Shown here piece by piece: positions 1-8,334 of a DNA stretch of 51,463 bases (positions are counted from its first letter, which is position 1; every line of letters starts with the position of its first letter). The position numbers and the translations under genes are program-made. The notes under the pieces are model-generated. The model did not search any database and was not told where the DNA came from. It saw nothing but the letters and a program-made list of their open reading frames with translations. The DNA comes from CAUPWF01 sp036656795 (GTDB taxonomy: Bacteria > Bacillota > Clostridia > Lachnospirales > Lachnospiraceae), in NCBI GenBank assembly GCA_036656795.1, contig JAVXHR010000014.1, positions 1 to 51,463 on the forward strand. Reading direction: 5' to 3'.

Positions 1-22
1 CAATATTATGTTGTATTCTCAT
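1..22 (-). CDS. Flagellin, first codons only (runs off left edge)
   Basis: Only the start of this gene is present: ATG at 22-20 on the minus strand encodes M-R-I-Q-H-N-I before the window ends. This peptide fits the conserved N-terminus of bacterial flagellins. A strong ribosome binding site (AAGGAGG, 30-36) lies 7 bases upstream. The leader carries a CsrA-type hairpin (51-66) and a sigma-28-like promoter (198-224), both typical of flagellin genes in Gram-positive motile bacteria, which supports the call although only seven residues are visible. Flagellin would be the exported filament subunit assembled by the flagellum encoded to the right. Seven residues alone could match other proteins; the context carries most of the weight. 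Confidence 0.6.
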
Positions 23-50
23 AGTATTTCCTCCTTGAAATGTTGGGATA

Positions 51-66
51 GGAACATCCTTGTTCC
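51..66 (-). promoter_or_regulatory. CsrA-binding hairpin in flagellin leader
   Basis: Read on the minus strand, this is a 6-bp stem (GGAACA/TGTTCC) with loop AGGA, so the core is ACAAGGATGT. That matches the known CsrA SELEX consensus RUACARGGAUGU over its ten core bases with GGA in the loop. It lies upstream of the ribosome binding site, whose own AAGGAGG could act as a second CsrA site, as in the Bacillus subtilis hag leader. The predicted role is translational repression relieved by FliW; neither csrA nor fliW is in this window. Confidence 0.7.
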
Positions 67-197
67 CCCTTTGTTTATTGTTACATATAGAAACAATTCC
101 TATAAGCGATTGTATGTGGTACCACCCAATACATGTGCTTGTTCTTCGAGCGTCGACTTGCTCAAGAATAGATGTTGAAACTTGTTTCTTAGTTGTA

Positions 198-224
198 TTA
201 TCGAGCGCTTAATGATAATACTTA
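198..224 (-). promoter_or_regulatory. Sigma-28 (SigD/FliA)-like promoter for flagellin
   Basis: On the minus strand TAAG, a 15-base spacer, then CTCGATAA. The sigma-28 consensus is TAAA-N15-GCCGATAA, so three of four and six of eight bases match with the correct spacing. It would give a leader of roughly 170 bases before the flagellin ATG. The cognate sigma factor is encoded at 24610-25389. Confidence 0.55.
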
Positions 225-262
225 AGGTAATTTAGAATATTATTTAATTTTAAGAAAGATTT

Positions 263-1336
263 TTATAAAAGCTCAGTGTCTTGCACGTCACCATCTGCAA
301 TTTTAACGGCTAATGTTTCGGTCAAATCCATCTCATATGGGCGCACTTTTGTTCCGTCTTTTTCACGCAATACGCGAATTACTGGACGGAATGGCATATT
401 ATGATTTTGATGTTTGACAATAGCGATGCGTTCATCAGAGAGTCTTATTAAAGAGCCATTTGGGTAGATTGCTAATAAGCTGACAAATTTACATACAAAG
501 TCAGGATCCAGTTTTAATCCGGCATCATGTTGTAAGATCTTCACGGCGGCAGAGGAGGAGAGGGCTTTGTGGTAGCAACGGTCCATGGTTAGAGCGTCAT
601 AAATATCTGCAATGGCAACGATGCGAGCAAATGCATGAATTCGGTCTCCCTTTAGTCCCTCTGGATAACCAGACCCATCTAATCGTTCATGGTGGTATAG
701 GGCAACGTTCTTTGTGACTGCAGACATCAAAGAGTTTTCTTTCAGAATCTCATATCCTAATTCGGAATGTTTTTGTATATGAGCAAATTCAAGTGGAGTA
801 AGCTTTCCGGGCTTGAATAGAATCTCTTGGTCTAATACCGTTTTCCCAATGTCGTGAAGCATGGCACCTTCTGCTAATAAGCGAAGTCGTGATTTGGGAT
901 ATCCAAGTCCAGTTCCAAGAAGCAATGCATAGATAGTGACGTTCATAGAATGGGAGAGGGTACTGGCATCGGTTGTTCCGATGTTGTCAAGACTAACTAG
1001 AATATCATCTCTGCAAAGAAGCTCGTCTAAGATTACTGCTGATGAAGTAGACAAAGCGGAAGTTTCAAGACAACCGGTATTGGTAAATGTATCAAAGGTG
1101 TTCTGCAATACATTTCTACATTTGATTAAAGTTGTCTCCGAAATGATTTCGGTAACATCAATATCTTCACTAATGGAATCTTCTATGTAAAGGCTTTGAA
1201 TACCAATATTTGTCAGAAATTTCACGTATTTCCCAAGATTATCCACACCACGATTTAGCAAGAGTGTATTCTGAAAGAGTACAGGTCTTGCCAGGCACAT
1301 GTCCGGTGTTAGATTTTTAATAGAAACTTTTCGCAT
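263..1336 (-). CDS. HD-GYP domain protein, probable cyclic-di-GMP phosphodiesterase
   Basis: 357 residues. The C-terminal two thirds is an HD-GYP domain: the metal-binding HD pair is at 161-162 in LHDIGK and the HHE...DGSGYP signature at about 215-225, with further conserved histidines between. Such enzymes hydrolyse cyclic-di-GMP to pGpG or GMP, usually favouring motility. The first 100 residues resemble the N-terminal region found on many HD-GYP proteins; no transmembrane segment is seen, so it is probably cytosolic. About 55 residues follow the HD-GYP core at the C-terminus. The ATG has AGGAG nine bases upstream. It lies 27 bases after fapA and is probably co-transcribed with it. Enzyme activity is inferred from intact motifs; the ligand is not proven. 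Confidence 0.85.
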   Translation of the reverse strand: MRKVSIKNLTPDMCLARPVLFQNTLLLNRGVDNLGKYVKFLTNIGIQSLYIEDSISEDIDVTEIISETTLIKCRNVLQNTFDTFTNTGCLETSALSTSSAVILDELLCRDDILVSLDNIGTTDASTLSHSMNVTIYALLLGTGLGYPKSRLRLLAEGAMLHDIGKTVLDQEILFKPGKLTPLEFAHIQKHSELGYEILKENSLMSAVTKNVALYHHERLDGSGYPEGLKGDRIHAFARIVAIADIYDALTMDRCYHKALSSSAAVKILQHDAGLKLDPDFVCKFVSLLAIYPNGSLIRLSDERIAIVKHQNHNMPFRPVIRVLREKDGTKVRPYEMDLTETLAVKIADGDVQDTELL

Positions 1337-1363
1337 GACTAAAGGCTCCTGTCCGAAATTAAA

Positions 1364-2965
1364 TTAATAAGTTCCAATCACTATATCATCGGCAGCTTTG
1401 GAAGATAGATAAATATTGCATCGGGTCAGTGGTTCGCTGATGCTTCTAGAAGTAGTGCCAATGGTGATGCGAACTGGAGGATTCAAGTTCGTAACACAAA
1501 CATGGCAAGAGGCAATATCAAATACATAATTATCATAGTCCATAATCTGTTTGGTTACACTGGATATCTTTGTTTCATAAAGCGCTTTTTGATCTGTAAG
1601 ATTTTTTAAAATCGCTTCTTTTTGTTTTGAAAGTGTGTGAAGACTGGTTAAGTATATAATGTTTTTTTGCATCTGCGAATAGGTGTTATTTAATTCGGCC
1701 AATGTGTGACTTGCTTGTTTACGTTTTTGCGCCAGATTAAATGGTAGTCCAAGAGAGATATCTGTCAGATGGTTTGACAGTGTGCCAATAATCTTGGCAT
1801 CTACGGTACAAGCCCAGATGTGACAACCAATAATAATCCCTTTTCCCTTTGTAGCAGATAGAGCGTTATTGCAGAACAATTGACTGTTAATCATACTTTC
1901 CGCATAGATAGAGCCATCTGCGTAGGCAGTGCAATTTTCCAAAAACCGAGTGACAATATCACCACCAGCTCGCAAGATTCCTTGCATATTTCCATTGACT
2001 CCTCCTAGGACACTGATATTTCCACCGGCTGTCAGAGTGGCACCCTCAACCAGACCATGAGTAATAATATTTCCTTCTGCAATCAAAGTAAATCCGCTAT
2101 GGACATCACCAAAGACCTCGATGTCCCCATCAAAGTCCAGATTGCCAACAGAACTATCTACATTACTTTTTATTACTAACTTTTCGTACACATTAAAATT
2201 AGAACCTTCAAAAATCACATGACCGGAGGAAGAGGCAAGTACTTGATTGCCGTCCGGGGAGATGCAAGTGTTCTGCCCGGCTGGAATATGAGCCTGCTTG
2301 GACGCGCGAGCGGGCAATTTCTTCCCGGTTACATCGATCCCGTCAATTCCTTCTACCGGGTGGATGATATCACAGATTACTGTGCCTTTTTTAATATTCT
2401 GTATCATATTCAGATGCTTAAAATCAATAGTACCTTTGTCGTCTTCTTTTAGCCGTATCTCTGCAAGACGAGAAAAATAATCGATAATTTTTCCGTCTTC
2501 TCCCGGGACAGGAAGTGTACCACTGGCAATTAGCATGGTTTGATTATACATTTTTTCGGAGATGATTTGAACCAAAAGCTTGTAGTCTATATTGGTAGTT
2601 ACCTGTGCTTCTTTAATGGCAATCATAAGTTGATCTTTGGTAATGTCAAGTCCACCATTAGATGGCGGTGTCGCCACCATGTAAACAGACATAAAATTAT
2701 TCGTAGCCCATACATGCACTGTTGCATCTTTGGGTGGAAGTACAGGTGCGATGTCTTCCTCTTCTTCGGACGTATGATCAAGAGGAGCATCTTGTGCAAT
2801 ATAGACATCAGCATCAGGTAATGATGCTAGCATATTGGGCGAAAAAGCATCTAGGTCATGAAAAGGGTGATGGTTATCGTCCTCAGAGATGGGCTCCGTA
2901 GATTGTGAATCAGGTACTTCGGGGCTTCTATCTGTTGTTTTAGGTGTGCTGCGCCAAAATTTCAT
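1364..2965 (-). CDS. FapA/DUF342 family protein (flagellar assembly protein A)
   Basis: 533 residues. After an acidic, low-complexity N-terminus (about 1-75) comes the DUF342 region: repeated short beta segments rich in Gly, Val and Ile, such as FDGDIEVFGDVHSG and EGNIITHGLVEGA (about 275-400), likely forming a right-handed beta-helix. A coiled coil with many Lys, Gln and Leu follows (about 415-480) and then a small beta-rich tail. Family members have been linked to flagellar assembly and to membrane-stress signalling, but the biochemical role is unclear. The gene has its own promoter (2998-3026) and precedes the HD-GYP gene, so cyclic-di-GMP turnover and flagellar assembly may be coupled here. 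The start follows AAGGAG. Confidence 0.8.
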   Translation of the reverse strand: MKFWRSTPKTTDRSPEVPDSQSTEPISEDDNHHPFHDLDAFSPNMLASLPDADVYIAQDAPLDHTSEEEEDIAPVLPPKDATVHVWATNNFMSVYMVATPPSNGGLDITKDQLMIAIKEAQVTTNIDYKLLVQIISEKMYNQTMLIASGTLPVPGEDGKIIDYFSRLAEIRLKEDDKGTIDFKHLNMIQNIKKGTVICDIIHPVEGIDGIDVTGKKLPARASKQAHIPAGQNTCISPDGNQVLASSSGHVIFEGSNFNVYEKLVIKSNVDSSVGNLDFDGDIEVFGDVHSGFTLIAEGNIITHGLVEGATLTAGGNISVLGGVNGNMQGILRAGGDIVTRFLENCTAYADGSIYAESMINSQLFCNNALSATKGKGIIIGCHIWACTVDAKIIGTLSNHLTDISLGLPFNLAQKRKQASHTLAELNNTYSQMQKNIIYLTSLHTLSKQKEAILKNLTDQKALYETKISSVTKQIMDYDNYVFDIASCHVCVTNLNPPVRITIGTTSRSISEPLTRCNIYLSSKAADDIVIGTY

Positions 2966-2997
2966 AAATTTCTCCTTATGATGTGTCTTATAGTTAG

Positions 2998-3026
2998 ATA
3001 GTAATTGTTTGTTAGGTTAATGTCAA
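2998..3026 (-). promoter_or_regulatory. Sigma-A promoter for fapA
   Basis: On the minus strand TTGACA, 17-base spacer, TACTAT, about 25 bases before the fapA ATG. It is back to back with the promoter at 3065-3093. Confidence 0.6.
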
Positions 3027-3064
3027 TAAATAAAAGCGTAATCAAGTTGGAATCATGTCGGAAG

Positions 3065-3093
3065 TTGACAGAATTTTAAAAAAAAGCTAATAT
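3065..3093 (+). promoter_or_regulatory. Sigma-A promoter for the lytic transglycosylase gene
   Basis: TTGACA, 17-base spacer, TAATAT. Transcription would start near 3100, about 30 bases before the preferred ATG at 3131. Confidence 0.55.
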
Positions 3094-3130
3094 AAATATA
3101 AGGAATATGAATAGAACAGAGAGGTGGAAT

Positions 3131-3937
3131 ATGAGTCGAATTAATGGAATAAATGTCGGAAATAATGCCAATGATATACGGATGCAATTACAGTCAACCC
3201 ATACTGCTTATAGTTCGGCTTACTCAAAGTTCCAAGATATCCTACGCTTGGCACAGACAGAGCAGGGGATAAAGCCTACAGGAGCCAATGCGTATGGAAG
3301 ATTCAATAAAACGGTTACAGGATGCACAGAAAGCATGGATGCTATCTTTGAAGAGGCAGCTGATACCTATGGTGTGCCACTGAATCTTCTGAAAGCGGTT
3401 GCAAAAGCGGAGTCTAATTTTAATGCCGATGATGTATCTTCGGCAGGTGCAATAGGGGTGATGCAGTTGATGCCTGCTACAGCAGCTTCGTTAGGAGTGA
3501 CAGATCCATACGATGCGAGAAGCAATATTATGGGTGGAGCAAAGTATCTGGCAGAAAAGCTACAACAATATAATGGCGATGTAGAACTTGCATTAGCTTC
3601 TTATAATGCGGGTAGTGGAAATGTGAGAAAGTATGGTGGAGTGCCTCCGTTCAAAGAAACACGTAATTATATTAAACGCGTCTTAGGGTATGCGCAGGAA
3701 ACCATCACAATTGGAAAAGAAGTGACAGGAAAAATTGGAAATATAGAAGAAAACAAAGATATAACACAATGGCAGGTTCCACTGATGGGCTTATCTAATC
3801 CAAAGGAAATGTGTTTGTACATGATCGAAAGCATGAAGATGCAGATGCAGATGGATTTTCAAATGGCACTTAATTCTTCGGACAACAGTACCACTGACAT
3901 TGATGACTATGAAACAAAATTCAGTCAATCTATATAA
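3131..3937 (+). CDS. Lytic transglycosylase (SLT domain), FlgJ-like role suspected
   Basis: 268 residues from the ATG at 3131, chosen because AGAGGTGG lies just upstream; the frame is open from an ATG at 3107 that lacks such a site. The SLT domain spans about residues 65-185 with catalytic Glu94 in KAESNFN, then GVMQLMP and SYNAG, all typical of family 1 (Slt/MltE/LytG-like) transglycosylases that cleave peptidoglycan glycan strands. There is no signal peptide or lipobox. Sitting directly upstream of the flagellar operon, it may be exported through the flagellar apparatus to open the wall for the rod, as the muramidase half of FlgJ does elsewhere. Domain certain; flagellar role inferred from position. 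Confidence 0.85.
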   Translation: MSRINGINVGNNANDIRMQLQSTHTAYSSAYSKFQDILRLAQTEQGIKPTGANAYGRFNKTVTGCTESMDAIFEEAADTYGVPLNLLKAVAKAESNFNADDVSSAGAIGVMQLMPATAASLGVTDPYDARSNIMGGAKYLAEKLQQYNGDVELALASYNAGSGNVRKYGGVPPFKETRNYIKRVLGYAQETITIGKEVTGKIGNIEENKDITQWQVPLMGLSNPKEMCLYMIESMKMQMQMDFQMALNSSDNSTTDIDDYETKFSQSI

Positions 3938-3970
3938 GCAGATAGAAAGTGAAAAATGAAATCAAGTAAG

Positions 3971-4001
3971 AAAAGGGGGAGCGAAGCGGTATCCCTTTTT
4001 A
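3971..4001 (+). terminator. Probable rho-independent terminator
   Basis: AAAAGGG (3971-3977) pairs with CCCTTTT (from 3993), closing a G-rich loop and ending in a run of five T. It separates the transglycosylase gene from the flgB operon. Confidence 0.55.
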
Positions 4002-4095
4002 TTGATTAAATATAAAAGATATATAATGTAACCATAAAATAAGAACATAAAATAAAAAAAATGTCGAAAAAAGATTGAAAAAACAAGCGCGATGA

Positions 4096-4124
4096 TTGAC
4101 AAACAATGGAAAAAAAGATAAGAT
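4096..4124 (+). promoter_or_regulatory. Sigma-A promoter of the flgB flagellar operon
   Basis: TTGACA at 4096-4101, 17-base spacer, TAAGAT at 4119-4124. Transcription would start near 4131, leaving a leader of about 80 bases before flgB. No cyclic-di-GMP riboswitch (GEMM) core was recognised in this leader. This is the only strong promoter seen before the 29-kb run of flagellar genes. Confidence 0.6.
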
Positions 4125-4210
4125 TATATGAGAAGTATCTTAACATAGCGAAACTGGACGTTGAGTACAACAAATATAACAATAATAGATGTTTAGAATG
4201 GAGTGGTAGT

Positions 4211-4594
4211 ATGAGTTTTATCATAGGCAATACGGTTTCCATGTCAGAAAAATCCTTGGATTTTTTGTGGCAGAAGCAACAGGTAACAATGAACAATATT
4301 GCAAATATTGATACTCCCGGCTATAAGAGCAAATACGTAACATTTGAAGAAGAATTCAGCAATAAATTAAAGGCTGCAAGTATGACGGGAAACAGACAAG
4401 AAATCAGCAACATTATTCACGAGGCAGGGACAACTGTTCGCAATACAAATCCGGAATCAGCAAGGCTAGATGGGAATGATGTGAATACAGATACAGAAAA
4501 TGTGGAACTTGCAAGAACAACATTACAGTATCAATATTTATTGAATTCAGTAAACAGCGATATTGCAAGATACCGTACAGTAATTAAAGGATAG
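4211..4594 (+). CDS. flgB: Flagellar basal-body rod protein FlgB
   Basis: 127 residues from the ATG at 4211 (GGAG seven bases upstream); the frame opens further upstream but that extension overlaps the promoter and has no site. Rod proteins share the motif seen here at about residues 27-40, MNNIANIDTPGYKS, and a C-terminal heptad helix (YQYLLNSVNSDIARYRTVIKG). FlgB forms part of the proximal rod and is exported by the flagellar type III system. It opens the operon, but flgC, which normally follows at once, is missing here and lies instead at 17433. Confidence 0.93.
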   Translation: MSFIIGNTVSMSEKSLDFLWQKQQVTMNNIANIDTPGYKSKYVTFEEEFSNKLKAASMTGNRQEISNIIHEAGTTVRNTNPESARLDGNDVNTDTENVELARTTLQYQYLLNSVNSDIARYRTVIKG

Positions 4595-4613
4595 ATAGAA
4601 GGGGGCAACAAGT

Positions 4614-4922
4614 ATGAGTCAGTCATTTATTACACCAATTAATGTGGTGAAATCAGCAGCAGAATGGAATGAGACCCCTACAGTTAAGGGAAGCGATGGA
4701 AGCTCTTTATTTAAAAATGTGTTTGAAAATGCAATTGAAAATGTATCTTCTTCGGAACAGGAACTTGCAAACCAGGAATACCTTCTTTCTACAGGGCAGA
4801 TAGACAACGCCCATACAGTTCCTATTGCAGCAGCAAAGGCACAGCTATCGGTAGAGTTGTTGGTGCAATTAAGGAATAAAGCTTTGGAAGCGTATACAGA
4901 GATGATTAAAATTAATGTATAA
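4614..4922 (+). CDS. fliE: Flagellar hook-basal body complex protein FliE
   Basis: 102 residues, normal for FliE, which joins the MS ring to the rod. The C-terminal half carries the conserved pattern with NAHTVPIAAAKAQLSVELLVQLRNKALEA-like residues (about 64-92). The ATG follows AGGGGG by eight bases. It sits 19 bases after flgB, where flgC would be expected in the Bacillus order. Confidence 0.92.
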   Translation: MSQSFITPINVVKSAAEWNETPTVKGSDGSSLFKNVFENAIENVSSSEQELANQEYLLSTGQIDNAHTVPIAAAKAQLSVELLVQLRNKALEAYTEMIKINV

Positions 4923-4968
4923 CCGAAGTCACACATGGAAGTAACAGAAGAAAGAGACCCAACAACAC

Positions 4969-6552
4969 ATGGAAAAGATAAAAGAATTATTAGAGAAGAT
5001 AAAGAACCTCACACGTAAGACAAAAAGAAATATCATAATCGGGACTATTGTGGTGATTGCTTTTGCAGTTGGTGTTGCAGTAGTTCTTAATAATAAACCG
5101 TATGCAGTTATGTTTTCGGACGTCAGTAATGAAGAAGCGCAACAGATTATTACAAAGCTTCAGGATTCGGGTACAGAATATCAGTACAGAGATGGTAATA
5201 TCCTCGTGAAGGAAGAAGTATTAGATGCAACAAAAGCTGAGATGGTTTTTGCGGGATATCCCACCAGTGGATTTACATACGATGTATTTAAAGATAATGC
5301 AGGACTCATGACAACAGATTCTGATAAGAAGACTTATCAATTGTATGAATTGCAGGATCGAATAGGTGCAACGATACGGTTGTTTGATGGAGTAAAAGAT
5401 GCCAAGGTTAATATTGCTCTTGGAAAAGATGATAAATATGCATTGAAGTCAAACGAGGAAGAATCCAAAGCCACCGATGGAGCAAGTGCTACAGCTACGG
5501 TAATTATGAAAGATGGTGGTTCACCTACGAGTGAACAGGCAGTTGCAATTCAAAGATTAGTGTCTCGCAGTATTCAAGGATTAACATTCCAGAATGTATC
5601 GGTATTCGATGGTAACGGGGTTGAAGTTTCAGCGGACACCTCGTCTTCGGGTTCATCCAGTGGTACAGATAGTACAAAATTAGCAGAACTTGTTGAAAAT
5701 CAGATTTCAAGAAATGTAATGAATGTGCTAGTACCTATCTATGGACCGGGAAATGTTCGAGTATCAGCAAAAGGCATCATCAATATGGAACAACTGGTTC
5801 GAGAAACAACGGAATACACAACACCTGAAAAAAAAGATGAAAATGATAAGACCGGAATCGTGCAAAAAGAATCCGGTTCCGGAGCAAATACAGGAGCCAC
5901 AACGACCGGAGGAGTGGCAGGGACAGAAACGAATGCGGATGTGCCTACTTATAATACGGGGACAGCAGCCGGAGCGGATGGCTATGCGAGTGACAGCTAT
6001 TATAGGGAGTATTTGGTTAATCAGATTAAGGAGCAGGGTACCATTAATCCGGGAGTATTGGAAGATTTGACAGTATCTGTAGCAATTAACGGTAAAGATT
6101 TTGGGACCGTACGTGCGGCAGATTTAAAAGGATTGATTGGAAATGCCGCAGGAATTGCTGAGGCAGATCGCCAGACAAAGATAGCGGTAGTAAGCACACC
6201 ATTTTATGAAGAACCCAAGAAAGAGGCAGCAGCAGATAGCGTTGCTAAATATATGGAACGCTACATGAGCCTTATTATTATAGGCATTGTGTTGTTTGTG
6301 ATTTTAATTATAGTATTAGTGATTTTAAAGAAGAAAAAGAAACGAAAGAAGCGGACACCTGAAATTAAAGACAGCTATGTGGAAGTGGCTTCAACAAAGT
6401 CAACATATAATCAAGATATTATTGATTTGCAGAATGAAAAAGGTATGGAACTGAAGCAGAACGTTAGAGATTTTGCGGAGGAGAATCCGGAGATATCTGC
6501 ACAACTGTTAAAGAAATGGTTAAATGGAGGAGGTCAAGATGGAAATGAGTAG
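4969..6552 (+). CDS. fliF: Flagellar MS-ring protein FliF
   Basis: 527 residues. An N-terminal membrane helix (about 20-41) precedes the YscJ-like ring-building domains (about 42-215), then a periplasmic-equivalent region with a Gly/Thr-rich insert (about 295-335), and a second membrane helix (about 424-446) followed by a very basic stretch KKKKKRKKR. The short C-terminus (FAEENPEISAQLLKKWLNGG) is the FliG-binding tail. FliF forms the MS ring in the cytoplasmic membrane. The ribosome site is weak (GAAGAAAGAG). Its last 14 bases overlap fliG, suggesting translational coupling of the two interacting proteins. Confidence 0.94.
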   Translation: MEKIKELLEKIKNLTRKTKRNIIIGTIVVIAFAVGVAVVLNNKPYAVMFSDVSNEEAQQIITKLQDSGTEYQYRDGNILVKEEVLDATKAEMVFAGYPTSGFTYDVFKDNAGLMTTDSDKKTYQLYELQDRIGATIRLFDGVKDAKVNIALGKDDKYALKSNEEESKATDGASATATVIMKDGGSPTSEQAVAIQRLVSRSIQGLTFQNVSVFDGNGVEVSADTSSSGSSSGTDSTKLAELVENQISRNVMNVLVPIYGPGNVRVSAKGIINMEQLVRETTEYTTPEKKDENDKTGIVQKESGSGANTGATTTGGVAGTETNADVPTYNTGTAAGADGYASDSYYREYLVNQIKEQGTINPGVLEDLTVSVAINGKDFGTVRAADLKGLIGNAAGIAEADRQTKIAVVSTPFYEEPKKEAAADSVAKYMERYMSLIIIGIVLFVILIIVLVILKKKKKRKKRTPEIKDSYVEVASTKSTYNQDIIDLQNEKGMELKQNVRDFAEENPEISAQLLKKWLNGGGQDGNE

Positions 6553-7549
6553 TGAATTGACTCCAGAACAAAAAGCCGCCGCAGTTGTCATATCGCTAGG
6601 GGTTGATAAGGCCTCACAGATATACAAATATATGAGCGAGGACGATATTGAGAAATTAACAATTGAAGTTGCAAAGCTCGGACATTTAGAGGCGGACAGT
6701 ACAGAAGCGGTTTTAGATGATTTTTATAAGACTTGTCTGACGCAGAAAGTAGTGACAGATGGAGGTTTGGAATATGCTCGAACGGTATTGGAACGTGCAT
6801 TTGGCGAATCGACAGCGGCTTCATTATTGAACAAAGTGACAAAATCTCTACAACAGAGATCTTTTGATTTTATAAGAAAAAGTGATAATAAGAATTTGTT
6901 TTCTATCTTGCAACATGAGCGGGCACAGACGATAGCGCTTGTGCTTGCCTATGCAGATTCTGATAAGACAGCAGCGTTAATAGAAGAACTGCCCAAGGAA
7001 AGAAGATTACAGGTAGTAGAATGCATTGCCCGAATGGACAGCGCATCACCAGAAGCTATTAAGATTGTAGAAGAAGAGTTAAAGAAGAAGTTTTCAACCA
7101 TACTTACCACAGATTATACAACGGTTGGTGGAATTAACTACATTGCGGATGTTATGAATCATATGGACAGAAGTAATGAAAAACTTATCTTTGATGAGCT
7201 TGGTAAAAAAGATGCAGAACTTACAGATATTATTCGCAAGAAGATGTTTGTATTTGAAGATATTATTACAATGGATGATAGATCTATTCAGAGATTCGTA
7301 CGTGATTGTGATATGAAAGATTTGGTATATGCGCTAAAGAACGCAAACGAACAGATATCCAACCTTATCTTTTCCAATATGTCAGCACGTATGTCTGAGA
7401 GCATCAAGTCTGATTTGGAAGTTACTGTTAACGTTCGCTTAAGAGATGTAGAAGAAGCACAGCAGAGAATCGTTAATACGATTAGGCACTTAGAAGAAGA
7501 AGGCGAGCTTATTATCAATAAAGGCGGAAAGGAAGAGATAATTGTCTAA
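6539..7549 (+). CDS. fliG: Flagellar motor switch protein FliG
   Basis: 336 residues from the ATG at 6539, preceded by GGAGGAGGT; an upstream ATG at 6524 overlaps that site and is disfavoured. The N-terminal domain (about 1-100) binds FliF, the middle domain holds the EHPQ-type motif as HERAQTIALVLAY, and the C-terminal domain (about 215-330) carries the charged torque helix with FVFEDIITMDDRSIQRFVRD. FliG couples stator force to rotor rotation and builds the C ring with FliM and FliY. The gene overlaps both neighbours by a few bases. Confidence 0.95.
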   Translation: MEMSSELTPEQKAAAVVISLGVDKASQIYKYMSEDDIEKLTIEVAKLGHLEADSTEAVLDDFYKTCLTQKVVTDGGLEYARTVLERAFGESTAASLLNKVTKSLQQRSFDFIRKSDNKNLFSILQHERAQTIALVLAYADSDKTAALIEELPKERRLQVVECIARMDSASPEAIKIVEEELKKKFSTILTTDYTTVGGINYIADVMNHMDRSNEKLIFDELGKKDAELTDIIRKKMFVFEDIITMDDRSIQRFVRDCDMKDLVYALKNANEQISNLIFSNMSARMSESIKSDLEVTVNVRLRDVEEAQQRIVNTIRHLEEEGELIINKGGKEEIIV

Positions 7550-8321
7550 GGTACTTAAGACCAATGAAGAACAAAAATGTGTAGAACCGTACCAGTTTTT
7601 TGTGGACTTTCAGAGCCTAGATGGTGAAGATGATGCAACGAAGCCGGAGGAAACAACACCGGAGGATAAAGCTCATGCCGATCGGAGAATGGTAAGAACA
7701 TATACCAATGCTGATGAAACTGTGGCGGAGGCATTAGAACAGGCACAGGTAATATTGGAAGCAGCTAGGACACAAGCAGAAGAGATAAAAAATGATGGAT
7801 TTGAGGCAGGGCGAAAAGAAGGGTATGAGGAAGGGTATGAAGAAGGTTTTAGAAAAGCTTATGATGACCATACCGAACAATTATATCAAGAGGCAAAGCG
7901 ATTTGAAGATGAATTGATTTCGTTTGTAGAGCAGATGCAGGTGAAAAAAACACAAGTATTGGATAATTACATTGACGATTTAAAGAAAATCGCATTGGCA
8001 GTTGCAGAAAAGATTATTAAAACAAGTTTACGCTCCAGCGGTGAGATTATAAAGCGCATGATTATCTCGGCAACAGATAAGCTTGAAAAGTCCTCTTGGG
8101 CGAAGATATACATAACAGCCAATGATGCCGGTCGTATGATGAAAGGTGATACCGATCTTGTGAACGAACTGTCACATATTTCGGATAACATAAAGATTGT
8201 AGTGATGGATACGGAAGAAGAAGGAAATTGTATTGTAGAACTTCCGGAGGAAATCATAGATGTAAGTGTAAATACACAATTGCAGAATATCAAAGATATT
8301 TTAAATAATGCAAGGGTGTAA
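7542..8321 (+). CDS. fliH: Flagellar assembly protein FliH (ATPase regulator)
   Basis: 259 residues. The start is TTG at 7542, overlapping the fliG stop by 8 bases, with GGAAGAG upstream; no better ATG is seen near the expected N-terminus. An acidic N-terminus is followed by a coiled coil with glycine-spaced repeats (GFEAGRKEGYEEGYEEGF, about 86-103), a hallmark of FliH that resembles the ATP synthase b-subunit stalk. The C-terminal domain (about 140-255) resembles the delta subunit. FliH holds and restrains the FliI ATPase at the export gate. Confidence 0.9.
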   Translation: MSKVLKTNEEQKCVEPYQFFVDFQSLDGEDDATKPEETTPEDKAHADRRMVRTYTNADETVAEALEQAQVILEAARTQAEEIKNDGFEAGRKEGYEEGYEEGFRKAYDDHTEQLYQEAKRFEDELISFVEQMQVKKTQVLDNYIDDLKKIALAVAEKIIKTSLRSSGEIIKRMIISATDKLEKSSWAKIYITANDAGRMMKGDTDLVNELSHISDNIKIVVMDTEEEGNCIVELPEEIIDVSVNTQLQNIKDILNNARV

Positions 8322-8334
8322 GTAGGAGAGACAT

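Noticed and set aside
2219..2821. Plus-strand frames inside fapA
   Set aside because: They lie opposite a well-supported DUF342 gene and show no domain or ribosome site.
4125..4210. Possible cyclic-di-GMP riboswitch in the flgB leader
   Set aside because: The leader is only about 80 AT-rich bases and shows no GEMM core or conserved tetraloop-receptor elements.
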